A DNA stretch of 64,000 nucleotides from Bradyrhizobium cajani. Lineage in GTDB: Bacteria; Pseudomonadota; Alphaproteobacteria; Rhizobiales; Xanthobacteraceae. The stretch lies in NCBI RefSeq assembly GCF_009759665.1, contig NZ_WQNE01000035.1, positions 1 to 64,000 on the forward strand. Direction: 5' to 3'. Every line of letters begins with the position of its first letter. Position 1 is the stretch's first letter. A program made the translations under genes and the position numbers. Below, one piece after another: positions 36,029 to 45,219 of this stretch. The notes beneath the pieces were generated by a model. That model ran no database searches. It was not told the origin of the DNA and was given only the letters and a program-made list of their open reading frames with translations.

Positions 36029-37573
36029 TCAGGCGGCGTCCGATGGCGGCAGGCGCTCGGCCTCGTATTCTCCGGCGACAAGCAATCGCCGCAGCAGCTT
36101 TCCGACCGGCGACTTTGGAATCGCGTCGACGAAGACGTAGCGGCGCGGCCGCTTGAAATTGGCAAGGCCGGACGTGCGGCAGAACTGCTCCAGCTCTGCT
36201 TCCGAGACGGGGCGGTTGCGCTTGACGAAGGCGGCGACGACCTTGCCCCACTTCTCATCGGCGATTCCGACCACCGCGACCTCGTCGACGGCGGGATGCA
36301 GCGACAAGCAGCTCTCGATCTCGACCGGCGAGACGTTCTCGCCGCCGGTGATGATCATGTCGTCGACACGGCCGGTGACGAACAGGTCGCCGGCGGGATC
36401 AATGAGGCCGGTGTCGCCGGTGAAATACCAGCCTTCGCGGAGCGACTTGGCGTCGGCCTCGGGGCGACGCCAGTAGCCTTCGAATGCCTCGTCGCCGGCA
36501 AGCGTTGCGATGATCTCGCCCTCCTCACCGACCGCGGCAAGCTCTGCAACCGAACGTGCGCCGATGCGCACGACCTTGACGTGCTGATTCAGGCCCGCCT
36601 TGCCGGCCGAGCCGGGTTTTGCTGCGGCGTTCTGGTCGATCGTGAAGGTGTAGATCTCCGAGCTGCCGTAATGATTGACGAACAGCTCCGGCTTGAACGC
36701 CTCGTTCAGCTTCTTCAGCAAGCCGTCGGTCATCGACGCGCCGGCGAAGCCGAGCTTGCGCACGCTGGAGACGTTGGTCGCGGCGAAGTCTTCGTGATGG
36801 ACGAGATCGTGATAGAGCGTCGGCACCAGATAGAGGTTGGTGATCTCCTCCTTCGCGATCAGCGCCAGCGCCTGGCGGCTGTCATAGCGCGGCAGGCAGA
36901 TGAAGCTGCCGCCGATCAGCGACATCGCGAGCAGCGAACGAACGCCCATGGTGTGATAGAGCGGCATCACGCCAAGCGTGCGCTCGCCGCGGCCATAGAG
37001 GTTCTGCGCGACGTGAGCGACCGCGGCCGCCCGCTCGGCGCGATGCCGCCGCGGCACGCCCTTCGGCCGCGAGGTCGTGCCGGACGTATAGAGCATGATC
37101 GACCAGGCATCGGCGCCGACGCGCGGCTCGGCATCCGGCGCAGTGTCCTTGATCAGATCGGCAAAGCCGGTCGCCTCGCCTGCTCCGGGATCGAGCGATA
37201 CCCGCACCAACCTGCCGGCGTGCGCGGAGCCCTGCACCGCTTCGGCCGAGATATCCTGGTAGAAGACCGCGCAGGCTTCGGCGTTCTCGATGCAGTAATC
37301 GAGCTCGTCCGCCTTGGCGCGCCAGTTGATCGGCGTGATGACGAGACCTGCGAACTGGCAGGCCCAATGCAGCGTCGCGGCTTCCCAGCGGTTCTGCAAC
37401 AGCGTGACGACGTGATCGCCGGGCTTCAGGCCAAGGCGGTCGAGCGACGCCACCAGCGCCGAGATTTTCTCATACCATTGCCGGTAGGTCAGGCGGAGAT
37501 CGCCATCGACCAGTGCGATTGTCTGGGGATCGCGCGCGGCGCTGGCAATGAAGCTGCTGGCGAGATCAAGCAT
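36029..37573 (-). CDS. AMP-forming acyl/aryl-CoA ligase
   Basis: A 514-residue ANL-superfamily adenylate-forming enzyme. The P-loop is IMLYTSGTTSRPKGVP, followed by YGSSE (A5), YFTGDTG (A7), GRVDDMIITGGENVSPVEIE (A8) and PKSPVGKLLRR with the A10 catalytic Lys. It activates a carboxylic acid to its CoA thioester. The start at 37573 overlaps the end of the 2Fe-2S subunit gene by a few bases; the frame is open further upstream but inside that gene. Confidence 0.9.
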   Translation of the reverse strand: MLDLASSFIASAARDPQTIALVDGDLRLTYRQWYEKISALVASLDRLGLKPGDHVVTLLQNRWEAATLHWACQFAGLVITPINWRAKADELDYCIENAEACAVFYQDISAEAVQGSAHAGRLVRVSLDPGAGEATGFADLIKDTAPDAEPRVGADAWSIMLYTSGTTSRPKGVPRRHRAERAAAVAHVAQNLYGRGERTLGVMPLYHTMGVRSLLAMSLIGGSFICLPRYDSRQALALIAKEEITNLYLVPTLYHDLVHHEDFAATNVSSVRKLGFAGASMTDGLLKKLNEAFKPELFVNHYGSSEIYTFTIDQNAAAKPGSAGKAGLNQHVKVVRIGARSVAELAAVGEEGEIIATLAGDEAFEGYWRRPEADAKSLREGWYFTGDTGLIDPAGDLFVTGRVDDMIITGGENVSPVEIESCLSLHPAVDEVAVVGIADEKWGKVVAAFVKRNRPVSEAELEQFCRTSGLANFKRPRRYVFVDAIPKSPVGKLLRRLLVAGEYEAERLPPSDAA

Positions 37574-38084
37574 CTGACGTCTCTTTTGTGGGTGAAGCGA
37601 GCTGGGCGGCGGCTTCGAGCGCCGCCTGGATGATCGGGGTGTAGCCCGTGCAGCGGCACAGATGCCCGCTGAGGAGATCGCGGATCCCCGCCTCGGTCGG
37701 TGCCGGGTTCTCACCGAGATAGTGGTCAAGCGACATCAGGATGCCGGCGGTGCAGAAGCCGCACTGGAGCGCGTGATTGCGACGGAACGCCTGCTGCAGC
37801 ACGCCGAGCCTGTCGGCCGAGGGCGCGAGCCCTTCCACCGTCCTGATCTCGCAGCCATCGACCTGCGCGGCGAGCGTGAGGCAGGACCGCGTCAGCATGC
37901 CGTCGACAATGACGGTGCAGGCGCCGCAGACGCCGTGCTCGCAACCGACATGGGTGCCGGTGGCGCCCAGTTGATGGCGCAGGAAATCGGAGAGCAGCAT
38001 GCGCGGCTCGGCTTCCGCCTCGACGGGCTTGCCGTTGAGTGTGAAGCGGACGGCATGGCGCGCGTTGGAGTTAAGGCGGGTCAT
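37566..38084 (-). CDS. Molybdenum hydroxylase 2Fe-2S subunit (CoxS-like)
   Basis: A 172-residue ferredoxin-type subunit with both family clusters: CEHGVCGACTVIVDG for the plant-ferredoxin-like 2Fe-2S centre, and CGFCTAGIL...CRCTGY for the second centre. It carries electrons from the molybdenum site to FAD. Overlaps the FAD-subunit gene by ATGA. Confidence 0.95.
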   Translation of the reverse strand: MTRLNSNARHAVRFTLNGKPVEAEAEPRMLLSDFLRHQLGATGTHVGCEHGVCGACTVIVDGMLTRSCLTLAAQVDGCEIRTVEGLAPSADRLGVLQQAFRRNHALQCGFCTAGILMSLDHYLGENPAPTEAGIRDLLSGHLCRCTGYTPIIQAALEAAAQLASPTKETSDA

Positions 38085-38896
38085 TGCAGCACCTCGCCGA
38101 TCAGATCGCGGCCGATCATCCGCACGAGGTCGCGGCGATAGCGCGCGGTGGCGTGGACGTCGTCGCGGGCGCCGAGCTCATAGGCAAAGGCGTTGAGGGC
38201 ATCGTCGAGCGCAGTTCCATCGAGCCGCGGCCAGTCTCGCGCGGTCGGCACGTCGGCAACGCCGCCGACGGCGAGACGCACGCCGGATGACGTCTTCATC
38301 GCGGCGCAGGCGACGATGGCGAAATCGCCATGCCGGCGCGCGACCTCGCGGAACGCGAAGCGTCCGTCGCGGGCGATCGGCAGCGAAATGCCCTCGATCA
38401 GCTCGTCATCGGCACGCGCCGTCAGCATCATGCCGGCGAAAAAATCCTTGGCCGCAACGCGGCGACGGCGTTTGGCGCTGCGGAGCAGCACCTCGCCGCC
38501 GAGTGCGACCAGCGTCAGCGGCATCTCGGCGCTGGGATCGGCATGGGCGAGCGAGCCGCAGACGGTGCCGCGGCTGCGGGTCTGCATGTGCCCGACCCAG
38601 GGCAGCGCCAGCGCCACCAGCGGCAGCGCCTCGGCAAGCGCCGGCCACGCCAACAATTCGGCCTGGCGCACGCTGGCGCCGATGACGACGGCATCCTTCT
38701 GCCGCTCGATCCGGCGCAGCTCCTTGATGCGCATGATGTCGACCAGGAGCTTCGGCTTGGCGAGGCGCATGTTCAGCATCGCCATCAGCGATTGCCCGCC
38801 GGCGAGTACGCGCGCGTCGCCGCCTTGCTGCGCGAGCGCTTCGAGCGCCTCGCTGGTCGTTGCGGCGCGGAGATAGTCGAATGCGGCGGGCTTCAT
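38081..38896 (-). CDS. Molybdenum hydroxylase FAD subunit (CoxM-like)
   Basis: A 271-residue FAD-binding_5/CO-dehydrogenase flavoprotein-C type subunit. VLAGGQSLMAMLNMRLAKP is the first FAD loop and TRSRGTVCGSLAHADPSAEMPL the second. Overlaps both neighbours by ATGA, which shows a coupled large-medium-small operon order. Confidence 0.95.
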   Translation of the reverse strand: MKPAAFDYLRAATTSEALEALAQQGGDARVLAGGQSLMAMLNMRLAKPKLLVDIMRIKELRRIERQKDAVVIGASVRQAELLAWPALAEALPLVALALPWVGHMQTRSRGTVCGSLAHADPSAEMPLTLVALGGEVLLRSAKRRRRVAAKDFFAGMMLTARADDELIEGISLPIARDGRFAFREVARRHGDFAIVACAAMKTSSGVRLAVGGVADVPTARDWPRLDGTALDDALNAFAYELGARDDVHATARYRRDLVRMIGRDLIGEVLQ

Positions 38897-41800
38897 CGGC
38901 GCCCCCCGAACAGGCTTGAGAGCTTCGCCAGCACCGCAAACAGCGAGAAACCGCTACCTGTCGTGCCACCGCCACCCGCCTTGCGGGCGAGCGCGGTGAA
39001 GAACTGGCCGATGATGACCCGCGTTGCACCGTCGAGCAGGCGGCCGCCGATGCTCGCGACCTTGCCGCCGATCGCGGCGTCATAGCTGTAGGTGAGCGTC
39101 GTTCCGCCCTGGCCGTCGGGCGCGAGCGTGATCCGTCCCTCGGCGCTGCCGAAGCCGAGCGCGCCGGTGGCACCGCCGCGCAGGGTGACCGCGTGCGGCG
39201 GATCGAGATCGAACAGCTCGACATCGGCGCGATAGCGGCCGGTGACGGGACCGATGCCGAGCGTGACGTCGGCACGGAAATGCGTGTCGGTGACCTTGTC
39301 GACGCGCTGGCATCCGGGGATGACGGATTGCAGCGTGGCGGGATCGAGCAGCATCGCCCAGACCTGCTCGGGCACGCCTTTCACCGCGGCCTGCCCTTCG
39401 CCGCGCAGCCGCCGATCGCCTTCGCGCATAGGCGCCGCGGTCACACCGCCCGCGGGAGGCGGCGGCTCGGCGCCGCGCACGAACTCCGCGAGCCGCGCCG
39501 GCACCAGCGGCAAGGTGATGTCGGCAACGCCGAGCGCATCCGCCACCGCATTGGCGAGGCAGACCGGCGTCGACATGCAATTGCCTTCGCCGACGCCCTT
39601 TGCTCCGAGCGGCGTAAACGGCGACGGCGTCTCCATGTGGAAGATCTCGGGCTCCGGCACCTCGGTGGTGGTCGGCAGCAGATAGTCGGCCAGCGTTCCC
39701 GTCAGAAAGCTGCCGTCGTCGGCGTAGGCGTATTCCTCGTAGAGCGCCGCACCAAGCGCCTGGGCGAAGCCGCCGCGGATCTGGCCGTTTACCATGCCGG
39801 GATGCAGGATGGTGCCGCAATCATGCATGGTGACGTAGCGGTCGATCCGCGTTTCCAGCGTAACGCGGTCGATCTCGACGCCGCAGAAGTCGAAGATGAA
39901 GCCGTGGCACAGCGAGGAGTTGATGCGGTCGTCCTCGTCGGGCGGCGTCAGCTCCGGCGGCGTCCAGAACACGGTCTCGCGGATGGTCTGCCCGGCATCA
40001 TCAGGCAGCGAGCCCGGCGACCAGTGGCTGAGCGCGGCGACGCGGGAGAACGCGATCCGGTTCTCCGGGTTGTGCTTTGACGCGACGAAGCCCTTCGCAA
40101 ACACGATGTCGCCCGCCTCGACATTCAACTGGCCGGCGGCGATGCGGGCGAGACGGCCGGCGACACGCTCGGCGGCGAGTTTTGCGGTACCCGCCACCGC
40201 CGCGGCAAAACGGCTGGCATAATTGCCCGAGGCGATCGACCAGGCGTCCTTGGCCGTGTCGATCTCGGTGTTGACGCGGATGTCCCCAGGCTGGAGGCCG
40301 AAGACGTCGGCGACGACCTGCGACAGCACGGTGCGATGGCCCTGCCCCTGCGGCACGGACGCGACGTGAACCGTGACGCTGCCCACCGGATCGAGGCCGA
40401 CGGTGGCCGTTGCCTGCGCGCCGTTCTTGGGGCCCGCCTTGCGGCGCTCGGCCGCCGTCAGCACGGTCGTGATGTAGCCCATGTTGGAAACGCTGGGCTC
40501 GACCACCGCGGTGAAACCGATGCCGTAGAGACGCCCCTCGGCCCGCGCCGCGTCGCGTCGCGATTTAAGCTCCGCGAGCCTGCCCTGTTCGACCGCGCGC
40601 ACGATCGCTTCCTGATAGTTGCCGGAATCGAGCAGGGCACCCGTCGCGGTGCGATAGGGAAATGCGCCGGCGTCGATCAGATTGCGCTTGATGACAACGA
40701 GCGGATCGAGACCGAGGCCTATTGCGATCCTCTGAACCAACCGCTCCAGCGCGAAATAGACCTGCGGTCCACCAAAGCCGCGGTTGAGGCCGGTCGGCGT
40801 CTTGTTGGTGACGACGACACGATTGCGGATTTTGACATGACGGATGTCGTAGGCGCCGGTCAGATTGCCGTGCATGCGGTAGAGCGTTGCCGGCTCGGGT
40901 GCGCGCAGATGCGCACCGCAATCCTCGACCTGGTCCCAGTCGAACGCGAGGATCTTTCCGTCGGCCGCGACCGCCGCGGACAGTGTCGTCGCGCGGTTGG
41001 TCGCCGACACCGACGCGGTGAGATGCTCGAGCCTATCCTCGATCCACTTCACCGGCTTACCCGCGACACGCGCGGCGGCGGCGATCAGCACGATGTAGGG
41101 AAACACGCCCTGCTTGACGCCGAAGCTGCCGCCGGAATCCGGCGGCGTGCGCAGCCGCAGCCGGTTGCCCGGCACCTTCAGCGCGCGCGCGATCACGGTG
41201 TGGATGCTGAACGGGCCCTGGAAATTGGCGAGAACCTCGAACGCATCCTCGCCCGCATCATGCGAGGCGATGACGCCGTAGGTCTCGATCGGCGTACAGG
41301 AGTTGCGTGGATACTTGATGTCGATGGAGAAGCGATGCGGCGCCTCCGCAAAAGCCTTTTCGGGGTCGCCGTAGCGGAAGGCGCGGTCGCTGGCGAGATT
41401 GCCGGGGAAGCCGTCATGCAGCACAGGCGCGCCGGACGCGAGCGCACCCAAGGGATCGACCACGGCGCCACGCGGGCGATACTCGACGTTGATGAGTTCG
41501 GCCGCGTCTTCGGCGCGGGCACGGTCGGTCGCTACGATCACGGCGACGGGCTCGCCGACATAGCGCACGCGGTCCATGGCAATGGGCCAGCACTCGACCG
41601 GCGCCTTCACGCCGACGACCAGGCTCGTGGTGACGGCCTTGACGTCGCGACCGGTCAGAACCGCGGCAACGCCCGGAAGACGCCTTGCGGCCTCAGTATC
41701 GATCGAGAGAACATCGGCATGCGCGTGCGGCGAGCGCAGGATCGTCGCATGCAGCGTACCAGGCTGAACGCCGAGATCGTCGATGAAGCGGCCGCGGCCA

Positions 41801-41904
41801 GAGAGCAGCGCGGCGTCCTCGACGCGCTCGATCGAACGCCCGACCCACGGCCTGTCGCCACTCTGATCGACTGAACTTGCGGGCTTGACCGCAGCCTGCA
41901 CCAT
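38893..41904 (-). CDS. Molybdenum hydroxylase large subunit fused to a CoxG/SRPBCC domain
   Basis: A 1003-residue protein. Residues 1-810 are a full CoxL-like subunit with the a/b hammerhead, MoCo-binding domains and the GAKGVGEG motif with the catalytic Glu. The active-site loop reads GLNRGFGGPQ and lacks the Cys of true CO dehydrogenase (AYRCSFR), so it is not a CO-oxidising form. Residues 826-976 form an SRPBCC domain like CoxG (GVPEQVWAMLLDPATLQSVIPGC), ending in an amphipathic tail (FSLFAVLAKLSSLFG) that could bind the membrane. CoxG is normally a separate membrane-recruitment protein. First structural gene of the operon; substrate unknown. Confidence 0.92.
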   Translation of the reverse strand: MVQAAVKPASSVDQSGDRPWVGRSIERVEDAALLSGRGRFIDDLGVQPGTLHATILRSPHAHADVLSIDTEAARRLPGVAAVLTGRDVKAVTTSLVVGVKAPVECWPIAMDRVRYVGEPVAVIVATDRARAEDAAELINVEYRPRGAVVDPLGALASGAPVLHDGFPGNLASDRAFRYGDPEKAFAEAPHRFSIDIKYPRNSCTPIETYGVIASHDAGEDAFEVLANFQGPFSIHTVIARALKVPGNRLRLRTPPDSGGSFGVKQGVFPYIVLIAAAARVAGKPVKWIEDRLEHLTASVSATNRATTLSAAVAADGKILAFDWDQVEDCGAHLRAPEPATLYRMHGNLTGAYDIRHVKIRNRVVVTNKTPTGLNRGFGGPQVYFALERLVQRIAIGLGLDPLVVIKRNLIDAGAFPYRTATGALLDSGNYQEAIVRAVEQGRLAELKSRRDAARAEGRLYGIGFTAVVEPSVSNMGYITTVLTAAERRKAGPKNGAQATATVGLDPVGSVTVHVASVPQGQGHRTVLSQVVADVFGLQPGDIRVNTEIDTAKDAWSIASGNYASRFAAAVAGTAKLAAERVAGRLARIAAGQLNVEAGDIVFAKGFVASKHNPENRIAFSRVAALSHWSPGSLPDDAGQTIRETVFWTPPELTPPDEDDRINSSLCHGFIFDFCGVEIDRVTLETRIDRYVTMHDCGTILHPGMVNGQIRGGFAQALGAALYEEYAYADDGSFLTGTLADYLLPTTTEVPEPEIFHMETPSPFTPLGAKGVGEGNCMSTPVCLANAVADALGVADITLPLVPARLAEFVRGAEPPPPAGGVTAAPMREGDRRLRGEGQAAVKGVPEQVWAMLLDPATLQSVIPGCQRVDKVTDTHFRADVTLGIGPVTGRYRADVELFDLDPPHAVTLRGGATGALGFGSAEGRITLAPDGQGGTTLTYSYDAAIGGKVASIGGRLLDGATRVIIGQFFTALARKAGGGGTTGSGFSLFAVLAKLSSLFGGRR

Positions 41905-41983
41905 GTCCCGGCATACCTCCCGACGCGTTCTTTGACGCGACGGTGACGTTTGTCAGCACAGGGGTGCGGGGGCCATACCGCCC

Positions 41984-42013
41984 GCTCTCACGACTTACCA
42001 AATCGTCTCATTT
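41984..42013 (-). promoter_or_regulatory. Two-box direct-repeat motif upstream of the Cox-like operon
   Basis: On the minus strand: AAATGAGACG, two bases, TTGGTAAGT, two bases, TGAGA. The TGAGA elements start exactly 20 bases apart, about two helical turns, a spacing suited to AraC-type regulators. It lies in the gap between the AraC gene and the large-subunit gene. A near-identical copy is at 48732-48764. Confidence 0.6.
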
Positions 42014-42034
42014 GCAGGCGCGTGCGGCGCAATA

Positions 42035-42874
42035 TCAGCCCGCAAGACGCGAGACGTTGCGAAACTCGCGCGGACTGACGCCGGCGTGGTCGCGGAAGAA
42101 ACGCGTGAAATGCGCCGGCTCCGGAAAACCGAACCGCTCGCTGAGCTCGCCGAGCGGCGTGTCCTCGCGCATCACCGCATCGAGCGCACGCTCCATGCGG
42201 ACGACGTTGAGATAGATCTTCGGCGAGACGCCGAGCGAGGTCTCGAACAGGCGGAAGAATTGCGCGCGCGACAGCCCCGCGCCCTTCACGAACTGATCGA
42301 CGCTGCCATAGGAGTCCTGCACCCGCATCGCATCCATCGCGCGGCGAATGCGCCAGTCGCAGCTCGCCGCGCTCATGCCGCGGATCGAGGTCGGAAAGCT
42401 GCGCCAGGGCGTGAAACGCTCGATCACCGCGATCATCAGGTCGGATAGCGTCTGCTCGTGAGTCCGCACCGCGTCCGGGTTCGCCATCATCTCCGCCGCG
42501 AGATGCAGCGTCAGTTGGCGGATGCGTGGCGACACTTCGCCGGAGGGACGCTCGAAAAAGCCCGGCGCGCCGCTCGCGGCCCAGCCGGGACGGAACTCCT
42601 TCAGCCATTCCGGCTCGATATAGAGCGCCATGATGAGCGTGCGCGGGCGATTGACGTCATGCACATAGGCGTGCGGCTTCCAGCCGTCGACGAGCACCGC
42701 GGCCGTGTCAGTCAGCGGCGTGACCTGGTCGCCAACCATGAACTGGGTGTCGGCGCCCTCGACCTTGAGCAGGACGTGGCAGTGATGATGGGCGTGGCGG
42801 ACCAGCGAACGGTCCATGTCGAGCAGAGCGACCCTGCCGAAAGCGCCATGAGCGATGCGCAGGGCCGTCGACAT
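42035..42874 (-). CDS. AraC-family transcriptional regulator (operon head)
   Basis: A 279-residue regulator. The N-terminal half is a cupin-like sensor (HAHHHCHVLLKVEG...VDGWKPHAYVHD), and the C-terminal half has two helix-turn-helix motifs (VDQFVKGAGLSRAQFFRLFETSLGVSPKIYL and LGELSERFGFPEPAHFTRFFRDHAGVSPREF). GGAGGAAGG precedes the ATG. It is directly upstream of, and co-oriented with, the Cox-type operon, so it is the obvious candidate activator. Confidence 0.9.
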   Translation of the reverse strand: MSTALRIAHGAFGRVALLDMDRSLVRHAHHHCHVLLKVEGADTQFMVGDQVTPLTDTAAVLVDGWKPHAYVHDVNRPRTLIMALYIEPEWLKEFRPGWAASGAPGFFERPSGEVSPRIRQLTLHLAAEMMANPDAVRTHEQTLSDLMIAVIERFTPWRSFPTSIRGMSAASCDWRIRRAMDAMRVQDSYGSVDQFVKGAGLSRAQFFRLFETSLGVSPKIYLNVVRMERALDAVMREDTPLGELSERFGFPEPAHFTRFFRDHAGVSPREFRNVSRLAG

Positions 42875-42998
42875 CAGTTCCTTCCTCCCAGCATTGCGCT
42901 GCAAAACGATTGGTCTATTGGCGCGGCACTATAAGCAGCACCCGCTTCATATTCCAACGGCGCAAACCGACGCAAGTTGCTTCCGGGCGGTAACCCGC

Positions 42999-44420
42999 TC
43001 ATGTCCGCGCCGCCGCAAGAAGGCGCGCGACCGCGGCGCTCGGGTCGGCCTGCAAGGCGGTGGACAGATCGACCTCCTCCTCGCCCTTGACGCGGATACG
43101 CTTGAAGGCCAGCTCGGGCGCGCTGACCGGCGCGGTCGCATCCAGGCCCATCTTGGCGCTGATGCCGTTGTCGGTGGTCGGATCGAGCTTCGAGCCGAGC
43201 GCGCCGGCGACGACCATGAGGTCGCGATCGGCCTGGAAGCGCGTCGCCACCGCCCACTCGATTTCCTCGGACGAGGAGATGTCGACGTCCTTGTCCACAA
43301 CGACCACCTGCTTGATGTCGTAATGCGCGCCGAAGGCGCACATCATGACGTTCTTCGGCTCGCCGTCATTGGTCTTGTCCATCCTGATCGCGAGATGATA
43401 GCGGCAGGTGCCGCCGCGCGTCAGGCGAACATCGAGCACGTTGGGAAAGCTGCGGCGCAGATGCTGGACCAGCGTCGCCTCGCGCGGCACGCCGCCGAGG
43501 ATCAGATGCTCGAAGCCGCCGCCGACGATGGTGTGGAAGATCGGCGCCTTGCGATGCGTGATCGCATCGACCTCGATCACCTCGCGATTGGCGCGCGGAC
43601 CGTAGTATTGAGGGAATTCGCCGAACGGCCCCTCCGGCTCGCGCACGCCCTGCAGAATGCGTCCCTCGATGACGATTTCCGCATGGGCGGGAACGCGGAC
43701 CGAATTGGTGCGGCACTTGACGACGTCCACGGGTGAGCCGAGCAGCGCGCCGGCAATCGCCATCTCGTCCTCGTCAAGCGCAGCGATCGCCTGCGACGCC
43801 AGCAGCAGCGCGGGATGTGCGCCGATGACGATCGCGATCTCCAGCGCCTGCCCCATCTCCTCCGCGAGGCGATAGTAGGAGAACGTGTGTCGCGGCAGCA
43901 GCAGGACGCCGATGCGGTCCTTGCCGGAGATCTGACAGCGGTGGATCGAGACGTTCTGCACGCCCGTCCTGGGATTGCGGGCGATCAGCAGGCCCGCCGT
44001 GATGTAGGGGCCGCTGTCGCGCTCATTGTGCTTGGGCACCGGAAGCTGGCGGAGCAGGTCGACGTCCTCATGGACGACCTCCTGCACCGGCCCGCTCGCG
44101 ACCTCGCAGGTGGGCATCGGATTGCTCGCAGCGGCAAGGAAGCGCGGCAGCAGCTGGTCCTCGGTCACGCCGATGGAGTCGGCGACCCAGTCACGCCCGG
44201 CGAAGAGATTGGCGACCACGGGGATCTCGTGCCCGTCGGGGCGCGGAAACAGCACGGCACTGTCGCGCTCCAGCCGCTTGGCGATTGCGGCGAGCTCGTC
44301 GGTCAGCGCGATGCCCTCGCGGGCGATCGCGAGCTTGCCGCGATCGGCGAGGTAAGCGAGCCAGGCGCGCAGATCGGACGGTGCATTGGCGCCTTTGCTG
44401 GCCGGGTTTTCCATTCGCAT
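42999..44420 (-). CDS. UbiD-family prenylated-FMN-dependent decarboxylase
   Basis: A 473-residue UbiD/Fdc-like enzyme. SIHRCQISGKDRIGV supplies prFMN-binding residues, and EPEGPFGEFPQYYG carries the two conserved catalytic glutamates. It decarboxylates or carboxylates an aromatic or unsaturated acid. The UbiX gene lies 24 bases upstream and a LysR gene is divergent, so this is more likely an inducible catabolic (de)carboxylase than the ubiquinone-pathway enzyme. Confidence 0.9.
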   Translation of the reverse strand: MRMENPASKGANAPSDLRAWLAYLADRGKLAIAREGIALTDELAAIAKRLERDSAVLFPRPDGHEIPVVANLFAGRDWVADSIGVTEDQLLPRFLAAASNPMPTCEVASGPVQEVVHEDVDLLRQLPVPKHNERDSGPYITAGLLIARNPRTGVQNVSIHRCQISGKDRIGVLLLPRHTFSYYRLAEEMGQALEIAIVIGAHPALLLASQAIAALDEDEMAIAGALLGSPVDVVKCRTNSVRVPAHAEIVIEGRILQGVREPEGPFGEFPQYYGPRANREVIEVDAITHRKAPIFHTIVGGGFEHLILGGVPREATLVQHLRRSFPNVLDVRLTRGGTCRYHLAIRMDKTNDGEPKNVMMCAFGAHYDIKQVVVVDKDVDISSSEEIEWAVATRFQADRDLMVVAGALGSKLDPTTDNGISAKMGLDATAPVSAPELAFKRIRVKGEEEVDLSTALQADPSAAVARLLAAART

Positions 44421-44444
44421 GTGACTATCCTCAAAAACCTTGAA

Positions 44445-45062
44445 TCAGGGCGCGATCCTGCGCAGCGTCGGCGAGCGGCGCTTGAGCGCCTCGTCCTCGC
44501 CCCAGCGGCGCACGATGCCGATATCGATGTCGAAGAGATCAAGTACGCGGCCGACCGTGTGCTCGACCATGTCGTCGAGATTCTCGGGCTTGGCGTAGAA
44601 GGCGGGCACGGGCGGCGCGATGATCGCGCCCATCTCGGACAGGGCGGTCATGGTCCTGAGATGGCCGGTGTGCAGCGGCGTCTCGCGCACCATCAGCACC
44701 AGGCGGCGGCGCTCCTTGAGCACGACATCGGCGGCGCGGGTCAACAGGGTCGTCGTGACGCCCGAGGCGATCTCGGACATCGAGCGCATCGAGCACGGCG
44801 CCACGATCATCCCGGCGGTGCGGAACGAGCCGCTCGCGATCGAGGCGGCCATGTCGTCGATGGCATGGCTGACATTGGCGAGCTCCCTCACCTCCGCGAT
44901 CTTCAGGTCGGTCTCGTAGGCGAAGGTCTGCTCGGCGGTCTTCGACATCACCAGATGCGTCTCGACGCCGGCATTGCGCAGCAGTTGCAACAGGCGCACG
45001 CCATAGGTGACGCCCGAGGCGCCGGAAATGCCGATGATCAGCCGCTTGGGCGTGTCCTGCAT
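44445..45062 (-). CDS. ubiX: UbiX-family flavin prenyltransferase
   Basis: A 205-residue flavoprotein beginning RLIIGISGASGVTYGVRLL (FMN site), with VAPCSMRSMSEIASG and RRRLVLMVRETPLHTGHLRTM, all diagnostic for UbiX/Pad1. It attaches a prenyl group to FMN to make the cofactor needed by the adjacent UbiD enzyme. The ATG at 45062 gives the standard length; an upstream in-frame ATG would add 18 residues unlike the family. Confidence 0.92.
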   Translation of the reverse strand: MQDTPKRLIIGISGASGVTYGVRLLQLLRNAGVETHLVMSKTAEQTFAYETDLKIAEVRELANVSHAIDDMAASIASGSFRTAGMIVAPCSMRSMSEIASGVTTTLLTRAADVVLKERRRLVLMVRETPLHTGHLRTMTALSEMGAIIAPPVPAFYAKPENLDDMVEHTVGRVLDLFDIDIGIVRRWGEDEALKRRSPTLRRIAP

Positions 45063-45144
45063 AGGTTGTTTCGCTCCCTCGAGTCGGCCCCCTTGCGGGC
45101 ACGCGATCCGCCGCAAGACTAGGCATCCGCATCCATCAACACAA

Positions 45145-45181
45145 ATAATGATTGATTATGCATTCGATCATCTGAGATGAT
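45145..45181. promoter_or_regulatory. LysR-type operator candidates between UbiX and the LysR gene
   Basis: Two symmetric elements sit in the divergent gap. ATAAT-N5-ATTAT (45145-45159) contains the T-N11-A core typical of LysR boxes. ATCATCT-G-AGATGAT (45167-45181) is a perfect 7-1-7 palindrome. Both are AT-rich against the background and well placed for control of the two divergent transcripts. Confidence 0.55.
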
Positions 45182-45219
45182 GATGCGGGGAGCAAAGGTC
45201 GGCAAGCGAAGGACGGTCC

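Noticed and set aside
40336..41874. Long plus-strand open frame (512 codons) opposite the molybdenum hydroxylase large subunit
   Set aside because: Its translation is Arg/Ala/His-rich with no domain, and the minus strand encodes a clear family member with full motifs. It is a GC-rich antisense shadow.
43815..45122. Plus-strand open frame (435 codons) across ubiD and ubiX
   Set aside because: Low-complexity His/Arg/Asp/Gly translation with no motif; runs antisense through two clear genes.
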